Assembly (NCBI GenBank): GCA_031292555.1
Contig: JARLGV010000051.1
Coordinates: 62,001-126,000, forward strand
Length of the DNA: 64,000 bases
Reading direction: 5' to 3'
DNA from: Fimbriimonas sp.
GTDB lineage: Bacteria > Armatimonadota > Fimbriimonadia > Fimbriimonadales > Fimbriimonadaceae
The notes beneath the pieces are model-generated. The model made no database searches, was not told the origin of the DNA, and saw nothing but the letters and a program-made list of their open reading frames with translations. Made by a program: the position numbers and the translations under genes. Below are positions 24,484 to 32,514 of the stretch, in pieces (positions within the stretch are counted from its first letter, which is position 1; every line of letters starts with the position of its first letter).

Positions 24484-26061
24484 CTACTCTTGCCGGACCT
24501 GGATGTGGAACTCTAGCCGCGCTTCGTAGGGGCGGGGCCAGGGGAGCCAGACTTTGGCGTCGGAAATGCCGGCGAACTGATAGGAGCGGTCTCCGGCGAC
24601 GAACGAGTGGCCGAGGAAGCCTTGATCGAAGAACACGCGCAGGTGCTTCAGCAGGTCGCGCGAGACGTAAGTGTTCACCTCGTCCCACTCCTCGCCGTAA
24701 ATCTCATCGTGATGGCCCGGTTCGATGAGGGCATAGGCGGACGGGCGGGTGAACTTGTGGTAAGCGTAGTCGTTGATGAACCGGTGGATCAGGAACTCGC
24801 GCTGCGCCACCTCCCGTACGAGCGGATCGACGTCCGAACGTTTGGCGAGAAGGTAGATGTTCGCGGCCGGAATCGCGGTGCCGATCGTGTTGCCGGCGGT
24901 GTTCCAGCCCGCATAGGACAGAAGCCTCGTCAAGCGGTCTTGATCCCATAGAGCGTCGAACAACTCGGGATCGGCGGTGCCGTCGTTCGCAAAGTTGATG
25001 TCCGCAACGGCGGTCGGCTCCCCTTTGTCGAGGTCGCTCTTGAGGTTTTCGACGAACTTCTTGAATTGGGTTTCCCGCCGGCCCGGGGTGTTCAGGTACA
25101 GCGTGTAATCGTACAAACCGTCTTTCCCGACCGGACGCGCGCCGCTCGCCAGCAGTTGCTCGGAAAGGCTCTGCTCGATCCGCTGCGACTCGAAGTTCGC
25201 AAAGGTGAGCCTGCCCTCCTCATCCGAAAACACGACGCGGACGCGCGGGGTCCAATCGGCCTCCTTGAGCAGGGCCCGGCTCAGCAGAACGGTCGAATGC
25301 TGGTCCACGCCCTCGCAGAAATACACTTTCCATCCGAGCGAATACTGACGGACGAGCTGTTTGAGATCCTCCGTCTCCGGGACGTGAGGGCCGAAAGGCT
25401 TCGCATCGTCTTGGCCGATCACGAGGAAGTCGATGAGCGCGTCCTTCGTGAGTTGGATGAGGAGCCTCTGAAGGCGATGGTTGCGCTGCCGCGTCAGTTC
25501 GTACTGCTCGATCTCGCCGATCGGGATCTTCTTCTTCAGGGCGAGCATCTGGATCCGGGCGTTCGCGTCGCCGTTCCGGAACGCCATGTCCTTGAGTTCC
25601 TCGTAGCGCGCCAACCTCAGGCGAAACTTGGACGCCTTCATCGTCGCAGTGGGCGCCAAGCGCATCGTGGAGCTAAAAAGATACAGCTTTACCCTGGGAA
25701 ACCTGCGCTTAATGTCGAGCAGGCGGTTGATGCGGCGTGCGGCGACCACCGAAGAGACATCGTAGATGCGCGAGGCGATCAGGCCGCCGTAGCAGATCAT
25801 GTCCGTGCTGGCGACGATCGAGGTGACGTCCGACATGTCCTGGTCTTCGAGCCAGTCCAGAATCCGGTCGGAATTGCCGGGAGTAGTGAAGCGGCCGAGG
25901 GTTTCGAAGGGAGGCATCCGCACATCGACGCCATCGATACGGCCGATCATCTGGGCAAATTGCCCCGCGGCCGGACGGCTGTCGAGCGGTACCAGGAGGA
26001 TTCGATTTCCAAAAGCGGCGGCTGCGATCAGCAGACACACCAGGGAAAGAAACCACCTCAT
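24484..26061 (-). CDS. DUF4127 family secreted protein
   Basis: 525 residues with a signal peptide (MRWFLSLVCLLIAAAAFGN). The family start ILLVPLDSRPAAGQF is clear ('LDSRP' is the DUF4127 hallmark), followed by MICYGGLIASR, LYLFSSTMRLAPT, LVIGQDDAKPFGPH and AGWNTAGNTIGTAIP, all in the expected order. Length agrees with the family. DUF4127 proteins are exported and of unknown biochemical role; the conserved Asp, His and Asn residues suggest a hydrolase. No related gene is adjacent: upstream is a repeat-rich gap and downstream the gene-poor patch. Confidence 0.88.
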   Translation of the reverse strand: MRWFLSLVCLLIAAAAFGNRILLVPLDSRPAAGQFAQMIGRIDGVDVRMPPFETLGRFTTPGNSDRILDWLEDQDMSDVTSIVASTDMICYGGLIASRIYDVSSVVAARRINRLLDIKRRFPRVKLYLFSSTMRLAPTATMKASKFRLRLARYEELKDMAFRNGDANARIQMLALKKKIPIGEIEQYELTRQRNHRLQRLLIQLTKDALIDFLVIGQDDAKPFGPHVPETEDLKQLVRQYSLGWKVYFCEGVDQHSTVLLSRALLKEADWTPRVRVVFSDEEGRLTFANFESQRIEQSLSEQLLASGARPVGKDGLYDYTLYLNTPGRRETQFKKFVENLKSDLDKGEPTAVADINFANDGTADPELFDALWDQDRLTRLLSYAGWNTAGNTIGTAIPAANIYLLAKRSDVDPLVREVAQREFLIHRFINDYAYHKFTRPSAYALIEPGHHDEIYGEEWDEVNTYVSRDLLKHLRVFFDQGFLGHSFVAGDRSYQFAGISDAKVWLPWPRPYEARLEFHIQVRQE

Positions 26062-26251
26062 CAGACGTTGTAGGGTACCTCCAATCGCTCTAGGATAATC
26101 AAATCTTCGGGATCAGGCAACCGCCATGAATGCATTTTGCTTGCGTCAGTCCAACAGCCTGCCGCGAGGGTATGGAGCCGATGGGTGCGGTAGTCGAAAT
26201 ACTTGCCCCGCGGCCCCCTCTAATGGCAGCCGGGGCCACGTTCTCGCCTTT

Positions 26252-26346
26252 CCGAGGGAGAGATTCCGTAGGCAGAGAGGAGGCAAGTTCGAAACTGGAG
26301 AAGTCCGCTCTGACTTCGGCATTACCGGAGACATGGACTCTTGGCG
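26252..26346. repeat. 95-bp direct repeat, copy 1
   Basis: Begins CCGAGGGAGAGATTCCGTAG and ends ATGGACTCTTGGCG. It matches copy 2 at 26496-26590 with only a few differences (ATTCC/ATGCC, AGGAGG/AGGGGG, CATTA/CGTTA). The start CCGAGGGAGAG is shared with the palindromic family elsewhere in the window. Confidence 0.85.
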
Positions 26347-26495
26347 TTCAACGAATTGTCCCCCTTTCTGTCGCTGCGCGACATCTTCCCCTCGGTGGGG
26401 GAAGAATGGGCGCTCGGCAAGTCGAGTTCGTGGCGCACCGATTAGCTCGTATGGTGGCGCTCACGAGAGCTGCCACGGCACCCATTCCCCGCCCT

Positions 26496-26590
26496 CCGAG
26501 GGAGAGATGCCGTAGGCAGAGAGGGGGCAAGTTCGAAACTGGAGAAGTCCGCTCTGACTTCGGCGTTACCGGAGACATGGACTCTTGGCG
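26496..26590. repeat. 95-bp direct repeat, copy 2
   Basis: Second copy of the element at 26252-26346, 244 bases downstream (start to start), same orientation. The 244-base offset equals the period of the tandem repeat at 39433. Confidence 0.85.
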
Positions 26591-26698
26591 CAACGCCGAC
26601 TTCGCCCCGCTCCCGATTCGCAAGCTCACCGACGCCTATCCGGCGGCATCGGACACGCTCGGACCCGCTCCCCGCGCCCCGCGCGTAGCCCGATGCGC

Positions 26699-27574
26699 CT
26701 ACCGCCTCGATCGGGCGCGGGCGCGTAGGAAAATGGCAAGCGAGTTGAAGACGAGGAGGACGATCATCAGGACGAGGATTGCGGCGGCGGCGTCTTCGTT
26801 GAAGCCCCGCTTGGCCTCTCCTGCCCAATCGAAGATCTTGATGGGCAGCACCGTGTATCGGTCGTCCAGACTGTGGGGCAAAAACGACACGTAGGCGGCG
26901 GCCCCGACTACGATGAGGGGGGCGGTTTCGCCGATCGCCCTCGAGATCGCGAGAATGATGCCGGTGAAGATGCCGGGCGCTGCCGATGGTAGAACCTGAT
27001 ACCGGATCGCCTGCCAGTACGTGGACCCGAGCGCGAGCGAGCCGTCTCGATACCCCTTCGGAACGGCTCGGAGAGCTTCCTGAGTGATCAGAATCACCAT
27101 CGGCAGCACAAGCAGGCTCATCGTCAAGGCGCCGCTGAGCACCGTCTCCTTTAGCGCCATCCAGCGGACGAAGACCGCCAACCCGAGCATGCCGTAGACG
27201 ATGGACGGCACGCCGGCCAGATTCGCGATGTTCAACTGGATGAACTCGGTCAGACGGCTCTTGCGAGTGTTGAACTCCTCGAGATACACGGCGGCGGCAA
27301 CCCCGATCGGCACCGAGATCACGCCGGTCAGTCCCATCACGTAGGTGCTGCCCACGACCGCCGGCCAAATGCCGGTTCGTCCCGGTCTTGACGAGAGGTT
27401 GGACACGATGAACGTCCAGCTGAACCGCTGCACGCCGTCGATGAGAACCTTGTAGAGAAACAGGGCGAGCAGAAGGACGCCCAACCCGGCCGCCCCAAAA
27501 CACAGCGCGTGAAAGAGACGGTCGATCCGCTTTCTTCGGCGAAGCAAGCCGTTGTCGGCCGGCATCAGGCCCAT
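26699..27574 (-). CDS. pstA: phosphate ABC transporter permease PstA
   Basis: 291 residues with six membrane segments. The binding-protein-dependent permease signature is seen as EALRAVPKGYRDGSLALGSTYWQ (EAA-type loop contacting the ATPase), followed by RAIGETAPLIVVG, the PstA-specific block. It forms the inner-membrane channel with PstC. Its start overlaps the end of pstC by 10 bases, giving translational coupling. pstB, the ATPase usually next, is not here: a repeat-rich gap follows instead. Confidence 0.94.
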   Translation of the reverse strand: MGLMPADNGLLRRRKRIDRLFHALCFGAAGLGVLLLALFLYKVLIDGVQRFSWTFIVSNLSSRPGRTGIWPAVVGSTYVMGLTGVISVPIGVAAAVYLEEFNTRKSRLTEFIQLNIANLAGVPSIVYGMLGLAVFVRWMALKETVLSGALTMSLLVLPMVILITQEALRAVPKGYRDGSLALGSTYWQAIRYQVLPSAAPGIFTGIILAISRAIGETAPLIVVGAAAYVSFLPHSLDDRYTVLPIKIFDWAGEAKRGFNEDAAAAILVLMIVLLVFNSLAIFLRARARSRR

Positions 27575-28518
27575 GAATACACCTGCCGGAACTTCTTTAC
27601 CAGGCGGGCGGCGACAAGGTTCATAACCATCGTGACCACGAACAGGGTGATTCCAACGGCGAAGATCGAGTTATAGCGAACGGTCCCGACCTCGGCGTCT
27701 CCTTTGGTCGTCTCCACGATATAGGCGGTCATCGTCTCGATCGCCCGAGCCGGATTGAACGTCAGGGCGGGGTTGGCGCCCGCCGCCAGCGTGACCGCCA
27801 TCGTCTCGCCAAGGGCGCGGGAGAGCGCGAGGATAAAGGAGGCCATGATGCCGGAGAGCGCGGCCGGCAGCACGATCTTTCCGGTCACCTCCGCCTTGGT
27901 TGCGCCGAGGCCGTAGGCTCCCTCACGAAGCGACCTCGGCACCGCGCTGATCGCATCCTCGCAGAGCGACGAAACCAGCGGCAAGATCATGATCCCCACC
28001 ACGATCGCGCCGGACGTTACGTTCGAACTCTGGATGTCGGGCACGAACCGCCGCAACAGCGGGGTCACGAAGAAGAGCCCGAAATAGCCGTAGACCACGG
28101 TGGGAATGCCGGCAAGGAGTTCGAGCGCGGGCTTCAGAACGTTGCGGACGCGGGGTGAGGCGTATTCGCTGAGAAAAACGGCGCTCAATAGACCCATCGG
28201 GATGGCGAAGACGCCCGCGCCGACCGTGATCATGAGGGTGCCGGCGACCAGCGGTAGAACCCCGAACTTCCCCGGCTCCGGCGTCGGACTCCATACCGAA
28301 CCGGTAAAAAAGTCGACGGGAGACACGTTTCGAAAGAACGGGATGGACTGGCTGATCAGCACGTACAGAATCCCGAACGTCGTCAGCACCGAGATCAGGG
28401 CGCAGACAAAGCAGAACCACCGGACAATGCCCTCGCTCAGATAGCGGCCAACGAGAGCTCTCCGAAATCGAACGGGCATATTCCGGGGCCCCAAGTTCGG
28501 TCTAGTCGTACCGTCCAT
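27565..28518 (-). CDS. pstC: phosphate ABC transporter permease PstC
   Basis: 317 residues with six membrane segments. PstC features: VYGYFGLFFVTPLLR, EDAISAVPRSLREGAYGLGAT (EAA loop) and ALSRALGETMAV. The start at 28518 lies 7 bases after the pstS stop; an alternative ATG (MPVRFRR) lies 13 codons in, and neither has a good ribosome binding site, consistent with coupling to pstS translation. Partner of PstA in high-affinity phosphate import. Confidence 0.94.
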   Translation of the reverse strand: MDGTTRPNLGPRNMPVRFRRALVGRYLSEGIVRWFCFVCALISVLTTFGILYVLISQSIPFFRNVSPVDFFTGSVWSPTPEPGKFGVLPLVAGTLMITVGAGVFAIPMGLLSAVFLSEYASPRVRNVLKPALELLAGIPTVVYGYFGLFFVTPLLRRFVPDIQSSNVTSGAIVVGIMILPLVSSLCEDAISAVPRSLREGAYGLGATKAEVTGKIVLPAALSGIMASFILALSRALGETMAVTLAAGANPALTFNPARAIETMTAYIVETTKGDAEVGTVRYNSIFAVGITLFVVTMVMNLVAARLVKKFRQVYSWA

Positions 28519-28525
28519 CTGCGTT

Positions 28526-29623
28526 TTAGTCGTGAGCTACGCGCGAGTATAGATCGTCCAGACGCGATCCAGGGCGGACGCTGGCAAAGAACGTGCCCGT
28601 CTTCTCCGCCATCACGTTCTGCGCCACGTTGGCCCTCAGCGCCTTGGGCAACGAGACGTATTTCGAATCCGCAATTGCCTGCTCCCCTCGGTCTCCCAAC
28701 ACGAACCAGACGAATGCCTTCACCTGAGGCTTCGTGTCGTACGACCGCTTGCTGACGTACAGGAACAGCGGCCTCGAGAGGGGCGAATAGGATCCGTTCG
28801 CGATCGTTTCCGACGACGGCTCGACGCCCCCGTTTCCCGAATCGATCGGCACGGCGCGCACCTTCTGCTTGTTCTCGTCGAAGTAGTTGAATCCCACATA
28901 GGCCAGCGCATCTTTGTCCGTGCTGACTGCCTGAATGACCGCATTGTACTCCTGGTTTTTCTGGCAATCCTCCCTCAGGTCGTTCTTCCGCCGCATGATC
29001 GCTTCCGTGAAGTACTCGTAAGTCCCGTGGTTGTCGGTTGGCCCGTAGAATGAGACGCGTTCACGCGGAAAGGAGGGCCGAATATCGCTCCAATAGCGGA
29101 CGGTGCTGCGGGACGTCCAAGCCCGTGCCAGTTCGGATAGCGTCAGTTTGTCGGCCCATGTGTTCTGAGGGTTGACGATCACGGAGACGCCGTCGTAGGC
29201 GATCGGGATTTCGATGTAGGCGATGTGTTTGGCCCGGAGAGCCGCGTCCTCGTTCGGATCGATAGAGCGCGAGGCGGCGGCAATGTCGATATCGGCCCGG
29301 AGGAACTTCTGGAATCCGCTGCCGGTGCCTGACCGATTTACGGTGACCTTGACGTCAGGATAGACGCCGGCGAAATCCTCTCCCATTTGCTGAACGACGG
29401 GGAAAACGGTCGTGCTTCCATCGACGAGCAGGTCTCCGCCGAATGGCGCTTCCTCGCCTTGGGTTCGAGTTCCCGCCGCAATTGGGTCACCCGTGACGTC
29501 GGGACCGTGGCCGCATCCAATCGATGCGAACGCCACGAGCCAGATTGCTCGGAAGGCCGAAGAGCGCGACCACCGGTCAATCGTCCGTTTCAGGAGATTC
29601 GACGTCGGTCTCAAGGGTAACAA
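28526..29623 (-). CDS. pstS: phosphate-binding protein PstS (probable lipoprotein)
   Basis: 365 residues. N-terminal membrane segment AIWLVAFASIGC with Cys as a plausible though non-ideal lipobox. The mature part starts GGDLLVDGSTTVFPVVQQM and has TVNRSGTGSGFQKFLRADID, then DIAAASRSI, the phosphate-binding loops of PstS-type proteins, and later ALAYVGFNYF and PLFLYV. It captures phosphate and delivers it to PstCA. The start is uncertain: TTG at 29623 opens the frame and a second TTG is nearby, neither with a good ribosome binding site. A TTAAAA-N5-TTAACA repeat (29653-29637) just upstream resembles a PhoP box. Confidence 0.93.
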   Translation of the reverse strand: MLPLRPTSNLLKRTIDRWSRSSAFRAIWLVAFASIGCGHGPDVTGDPIAAGTRTQGEEAPFGGDLLVDGSTTVFPVVQQMGEDFAGVYPDVKVTVNRSGTGSGFQKFLRADIDIAAASRSIDPNEDAALRAKHIAYIEIPIAYDGVSVIVNPQNTWADKLTLSELARAWTSRSTVRYWSDIRPSFPRERVSFYGPTDNHGTYEYFTEAIMRRKNDLREDCQKNQEYNAVIQAVSTDKDALAYVGFNYFDENKQKVRAVPIDSGNGGVEPSSETIANGSYSPLSRPLFLYVSKRSYDTKPQVKAFVWFVLGDRGEQAIADSKYVSLPKALRANVAQNVMAEKTGTFFASVRPGSRLDDLYSRVAHD

Positions 29624-29636
29624 GCTACCGATATTG

Positions 29637-29653
29637 TGTTAAGGGAGTTTTAA
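29637..29653 (-). promoter_or_regulatory. possible Pho-box-like direct repeat upstream of pstS
   Basis: On the minus strand TTAAAA (29653-29648), CTCCC, TTAACA (29642-29637). The Firmicutes PhoP box is built of TTAACA-like repeats with 4-6 base spacers, which this fits. It sits only 14 bases before the assumed start, which is close for an activator site, so a downstream pstS start or coincidence is possible. Confidence 0.25.
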
Positions 29654-29754
29654 GCAGTTGGACATCCTGAAGGCGCAAATAGGTTCAAAAACTGGCTCGG
29701 GAACCACCGGTTTCGGTCGCTCGGCCAAGGAAGAAAGGATACACTCTAGGCAGC

Positions 29755-30777
29755 ATGAGACGGGAATGGAGCAGCTGGATTCGGACTCGCCAGTGGAGCG
29801 AATTTGAAAAGCTCGCAAAAGCTGACCCGAGCCAAAGCTTGGCCGACACGATCGCCGAGTTGGAGCTTGGTTTTCCCGAAAAGACGGACAAGCGGGCGCT
29901 GCGAAAGGTCCTCTATCTGCTGTCTCAGGCCGGGTTCGAACCGCGCGAAATCGAAGAGTTCGCGGCCAGCCTCGATGTGCCGATCATGCCGATCGAAGCG
30001 GCGTTCATGGTCAGCTCCGACGGCCTGGGCGACACGGTCATCACCTACGGCCGTGAGGATCGTGGCCGAGTCGGATGGCTGGTGGCGCACCTCAACTATC
30101 GGCGAGGCGTCACCCGAGCAGTGGAGGACGCCACTACCCTCGACGAGGCGAACACAAAGCTCATCCGCCTGCGCAATCTGACCCCTACGCCCTTCGTATC
30201 GGCCGAGGTCCCGGTCGAGTTCGCGCTCTCCCGGCTCGCGCATGCCGTGTCGATCTCCCGGAGCCTTCCGCCAGTCGTCGCCTATTGGCGAGCCTGCCTC
30301 CCCAAGGAGCCGGCGAGCGCACATCCGATGGACTCCTACCCGCGCACCGAGTTCACCGATCAGGAACTGCTATCGTTCCTCGGCTCGGAAGAGGCCTTGC
30401 AGCCTTGGCGGCTGGAACTCGGTTCCCTGGCGCCCCTCATCACCGAGCTTGCGGAAGACGGCATGGGAAAGGCCACAGAGGATTCGGATCGTCCGGAAAA
30501 GATGAACGCCTTGATCGCGGCAGCCCGGAAGGACCTGTTCACGGCCGAGGCGGTAGAGGATCACCGCACCCGCCTGCTCGACTTGGCCTACCTCTATCGC
30601 ATCAAGGGAATTGCTTCGGCCGACAAGCTGGTCGCCCTGGCGGACAACCTGCGCGAATGCGGTCCGGCAAGCCACTACGCGGACGTCATCACGATCCGGT
30701 CCATGCTTCTCTACATCCACACGTTACGGGCCGCGAACTCAAGGGACAACGAACGCGTTACTGATAGTGGTACCTAG
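29755..30777 (+). CDS. hypothetical cytoplasmic protein
   Basis: 340 residues, no signal peptide or membrane segment. Mostly helical with charged surfaces. An N-terminal helical part (residues 1-70: EFEKLAKADPSQSLADTIAELELG, KRALRKVLYLLSQAGF) is followed by a middle part with beta character (FMVSSDGLGDTVITYGREDRGRVGWLVAHLNY) and a helical C-terminus. No family recognised. A TACACT hexamer ends 10 bases before the ATG, so a leaderless transcript is possible. It is divergent from pstS and 14 bases before a phosphoesterase gene on the same strand, so it probably heads that operon. Confidence 0.7.
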   Translation: MRREWSSWIRTRQWSEFEKLAKADPSQSLADTIAELELGFPEKTDKRALRKVLYLLSQAGFEPREIEEFAASLDVPIMPIEAAFMVSSDGLGDTVITYGREDRGRVGWLVAHLNYRRGVTRAVEDATTLDEANTKLIRLRNLTPTPFVSAEVPVEFALSRLAHAVSISRSLPPVVAYWRACLPKEPASAHPMDSYPRTEFTDQELLSFLGSEEALQPWRLELGSLAPLITELAEDGMGKATEDSDRPEKMNALIAAARKDLFTAEAVEDHRTRLLDLAYLYRIKGIASADKLVALADNLRECGPASHYADVITIRSMLLYIHTLRAANSRDNERVTDSGT

Positions 30778-30791
30778 CGAAGGTTGTATCT

Positions 30792-31625
30792 TTGTCTCCG
30801 AAACGTCCCAAACCCGAATCGACCCGTCGCGATTTCTTGCGATGGATGACGGCAGGCGCCTTGACCTCGATGGTCTCGACGTCCTATGCCAACTACGCCA
30901 CCGGCGCGCTCTGCGTCGAACGCCATGAACTTGCCGTTCCGAAGTGGGATGCGGATGGGTTTCGAATTGCGGTGCTGGCCGACATGCACATCGATTCGTC
31001 CACCGAAGCCGACCACACGAAATCGGCGATCCGGTTAGCGCTCGCCGAGAAGCCGGACCTGATCGCCCTGCCGGGTGACTTTGCGGTGATCGGCATGAGG
31101 CCTGACGCGCGGCTCATTATGGACGCCCTCGCCCCTTTGCGCGATGCCCAATGCCCGGTGATCGGCTCGCTAGGCAACCACGACTACGACCACAACGGCG
31201 AGTGTCACGTTCGTTCGACGCTGGCCCAAACGGCGGTGCGCCTCCTCGTCAACGAGACGGTCGACGTTCGCGGAGTGACGATTGCCGGCATCGACGACGG
31301 CATCCGGGGCGACGCGGATCCTTCGTTCCTGAAGGAGGGCCAGTTCTCGCGATCCACCCTTGCGCTCTTCCACGAGCCGGACTACGTGCCGTTCGTCCCC
31401 AAGACGGTCAGTCTTCAGATTAGCGGTCACAGCCACGGGGGGCAGATTTGCTACCCGGGCGGCATCCGCATCCACGCGACGAGGGGGTCGGAGGACTATT
31501 GCTCCGGCTTCTACCCTAACGCTGACGTTCCGTTGTACGTGACCCGCGGCATCGGCACGACGGGGCCGCGATGGCGGCTGTTCTGCCCTCCCGAAGTGTC
31601 GATCCTGACCATACGTCGGGCCTAA
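30792..31625 (+). CDS. Tat-exported calcineurin-like metallophosphoesterase (YaeI/YkuE type), copy 1
   Basis: 277 residues from TTG with GAAGG upstream. The N-terminus has a twin-arginine signal (STRRDFLRW then MTAGALTSMVS). Metal-binding motifs are in order: DMHID (D-x-H), PGDF (GD), GNHDYD (GNHD), and GHSHGGQ (GHxH). These are the two-metal centre of calcineurin-type phosphoesterases; the YaeI/YkuE subgroup acts on membrane-linked phosphate esters outside the membrane. The next gene is a paralogue in tandem (see below). Substrate unknown. Confidence 0.9.
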   Translation: MSPKRPKPESTRRDFLRWMTAGALTSMVSTSYANYATGALCVERHELAVPKWDADGFRIAVLADMHIDSSTEADHTKSAIRLALAEKPDLIALPGDFAVIGMRPDARLIMDALAPLRDAQCPVIGSLGNHDYDHNGECHVRSTLAQTAVRLLVNETVDVRGVTIAGIDDGIRGDADPSFLKEGQFSRSTLALFHEPDYVPFVPKTVSLQISGHSHGGQICYPGGIRIHATRGSEDYCSGFYPNADVPLYVTRGIGTTGPRWRLFCPPEVSILTIRRA

Positions 31626-31651
31626 CCGGCGATTGCCGCATCCTTCCTTCC

Positions 31652-31666
31652 GAGGCGTTCCGCCTC
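31652..31666 (+). other. intergenic hairpin between tandem phosphoesterase genes
   Basis: GAGGCG-TTC-CGCCTC, a perfect 6-bp stem, lies in the 56-base gap, 15 bases before the second ATG. It may tune relative expression of the two paralogues. Confidence 0.35.
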
Positions 31667-31681
31667 AGGTAAAACGAAGCC

Positions 31682-32503
31682 ATGCGATTGCGCAATTTGG
31701 CTTTTGTGCTTGGGGCGGCGGGAGTGGCCACCCTGGCATACGGAGCCGTCGTCGAAGCCCGGACCCTCGTGTTGGAAAGGCGGACCTTGGCGTTGCCAAG
31801 TTGGCCGGAGCGACTTCGCGGCTACCGCATCGCACTGCTTTCCGACTTCCACATCGGCTCGCGCCTCTCAGTGGACATCACCCGACGAGCGATCGCGATG
31901 GCGTTGGACGAGGAGCCGGATGCGGTTGTCATCGCAGGCGACTTCGTTCAGGTTTGGCGGCACGAGTCCCCTTGGTTGCTCGGTGAATGCCTCGAACCTC
32001 TACTGATGATGGAGGGGAACGTTATCGCCGTTCCCGGCAACCACGACTACAACCACGGCGACCCCGAATTTCTGCGCATGATCTGCGACGAACTCAACAT
32101 CAAGCTCTTGCGCAACGAAGTTTGGAAGCATGCGGGGATCAACTGGGTCGGAATCGACTCGGGGACCGAGCAACGCGCCGATCCGGTGGGCGCGATGGCG
32201 CAGACTTCAAGCGGTCCGTGCATCGCGGTGTGGCATGAGCCCGATCTGGTCGACTATCTGCCGGTGGGCTGCTCTCTTCAACTGAGCGGCCATAGCCACG
32301 GCGGGCAATTCCGCTTTCCGGGCGGGTTCACCCCGATGTACACCAAGCACGGCCGCAAGTACCCCCGCGGGTTCTATCCCGATGCGCCGACACCGCTCTA
32401 CGTGTCTCGCGGAATCGGGACGACGTTCGTGCCGTCCCGGTTCCTCTGTCCGCCCGAGGTAACGATCCTCACCCTCGTCCCCGACGATCAGTTCGCGGTG
32501 TAG
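31682..32503 (+). CDS. calcineurin-like metallophosphoesterase (YaeI/YkuE type), copy 2
   Basis: 273 residues, a paralogue of the preceding gene: the motifs are DFHIG, AGDF, GNHDYN and GHSHGGQ, and both end with LYV(T/S)RGIGTT followed by LCPPEV or FCPPEV. In place of a Tat signal it has an N-terminal hydrophobic helix (LAFVLGAAGVATLAYGAV), so it is likely membrane anchored or Sec exported. The pair probably arose by tandem duplication followed by a change of export route. The downstream gene is convergent, with an 11-base gap. Confidence 0.9.
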   Translation: MRLRNLAFVLGAAGVATLAYGAVVEARTLVLERRTLALPSWPERLRGYRIALLSDFHIGSRLSVDITRRAIAMALDEEPDAVVIAGDFVQVWRHESPWLLGECLEPLLMMEGNVIAVPGNHDYNHGDPEFLRMICDELNIKLLRNEVWKHAGINWVGIDSGTEQRADPVGAMAQTSSGPCIAVWHEPDLVDYLPVGCSLQLSGHSHGGQFRFPGGFTPMYTKHGRKYPRGFYPDAPTPLYVSRGIGTTFVPSRFLCPPEVTILTLVPDDQFAV

Positions 32504-32514
32504 AGTCCGCGAGG

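Larger units (their letters stand above)
26062..26698. other. repeat-rich intergenic region without genes
   Basis: Holds two copies of a 95-bp direct repeat (listed separately) and a hairpin CTTCCCC-TCGG(T)-GGGGGAAG near 26389-26407, then a Pro/Arg-coding GC-rich tail ending in CCCCGCGCCCCGCGCG. Open frames across it are spurious. It lies downstream of pstA, where pstB would normally be. Confidence 0.6.

Noticed and set aside
26130-26894. 254-residue plus-strand frame downstream of DUF4127
   Set aside because: It crosses both 95-bp repeats, encodes the same peptide twice and runs antisense into pstA.
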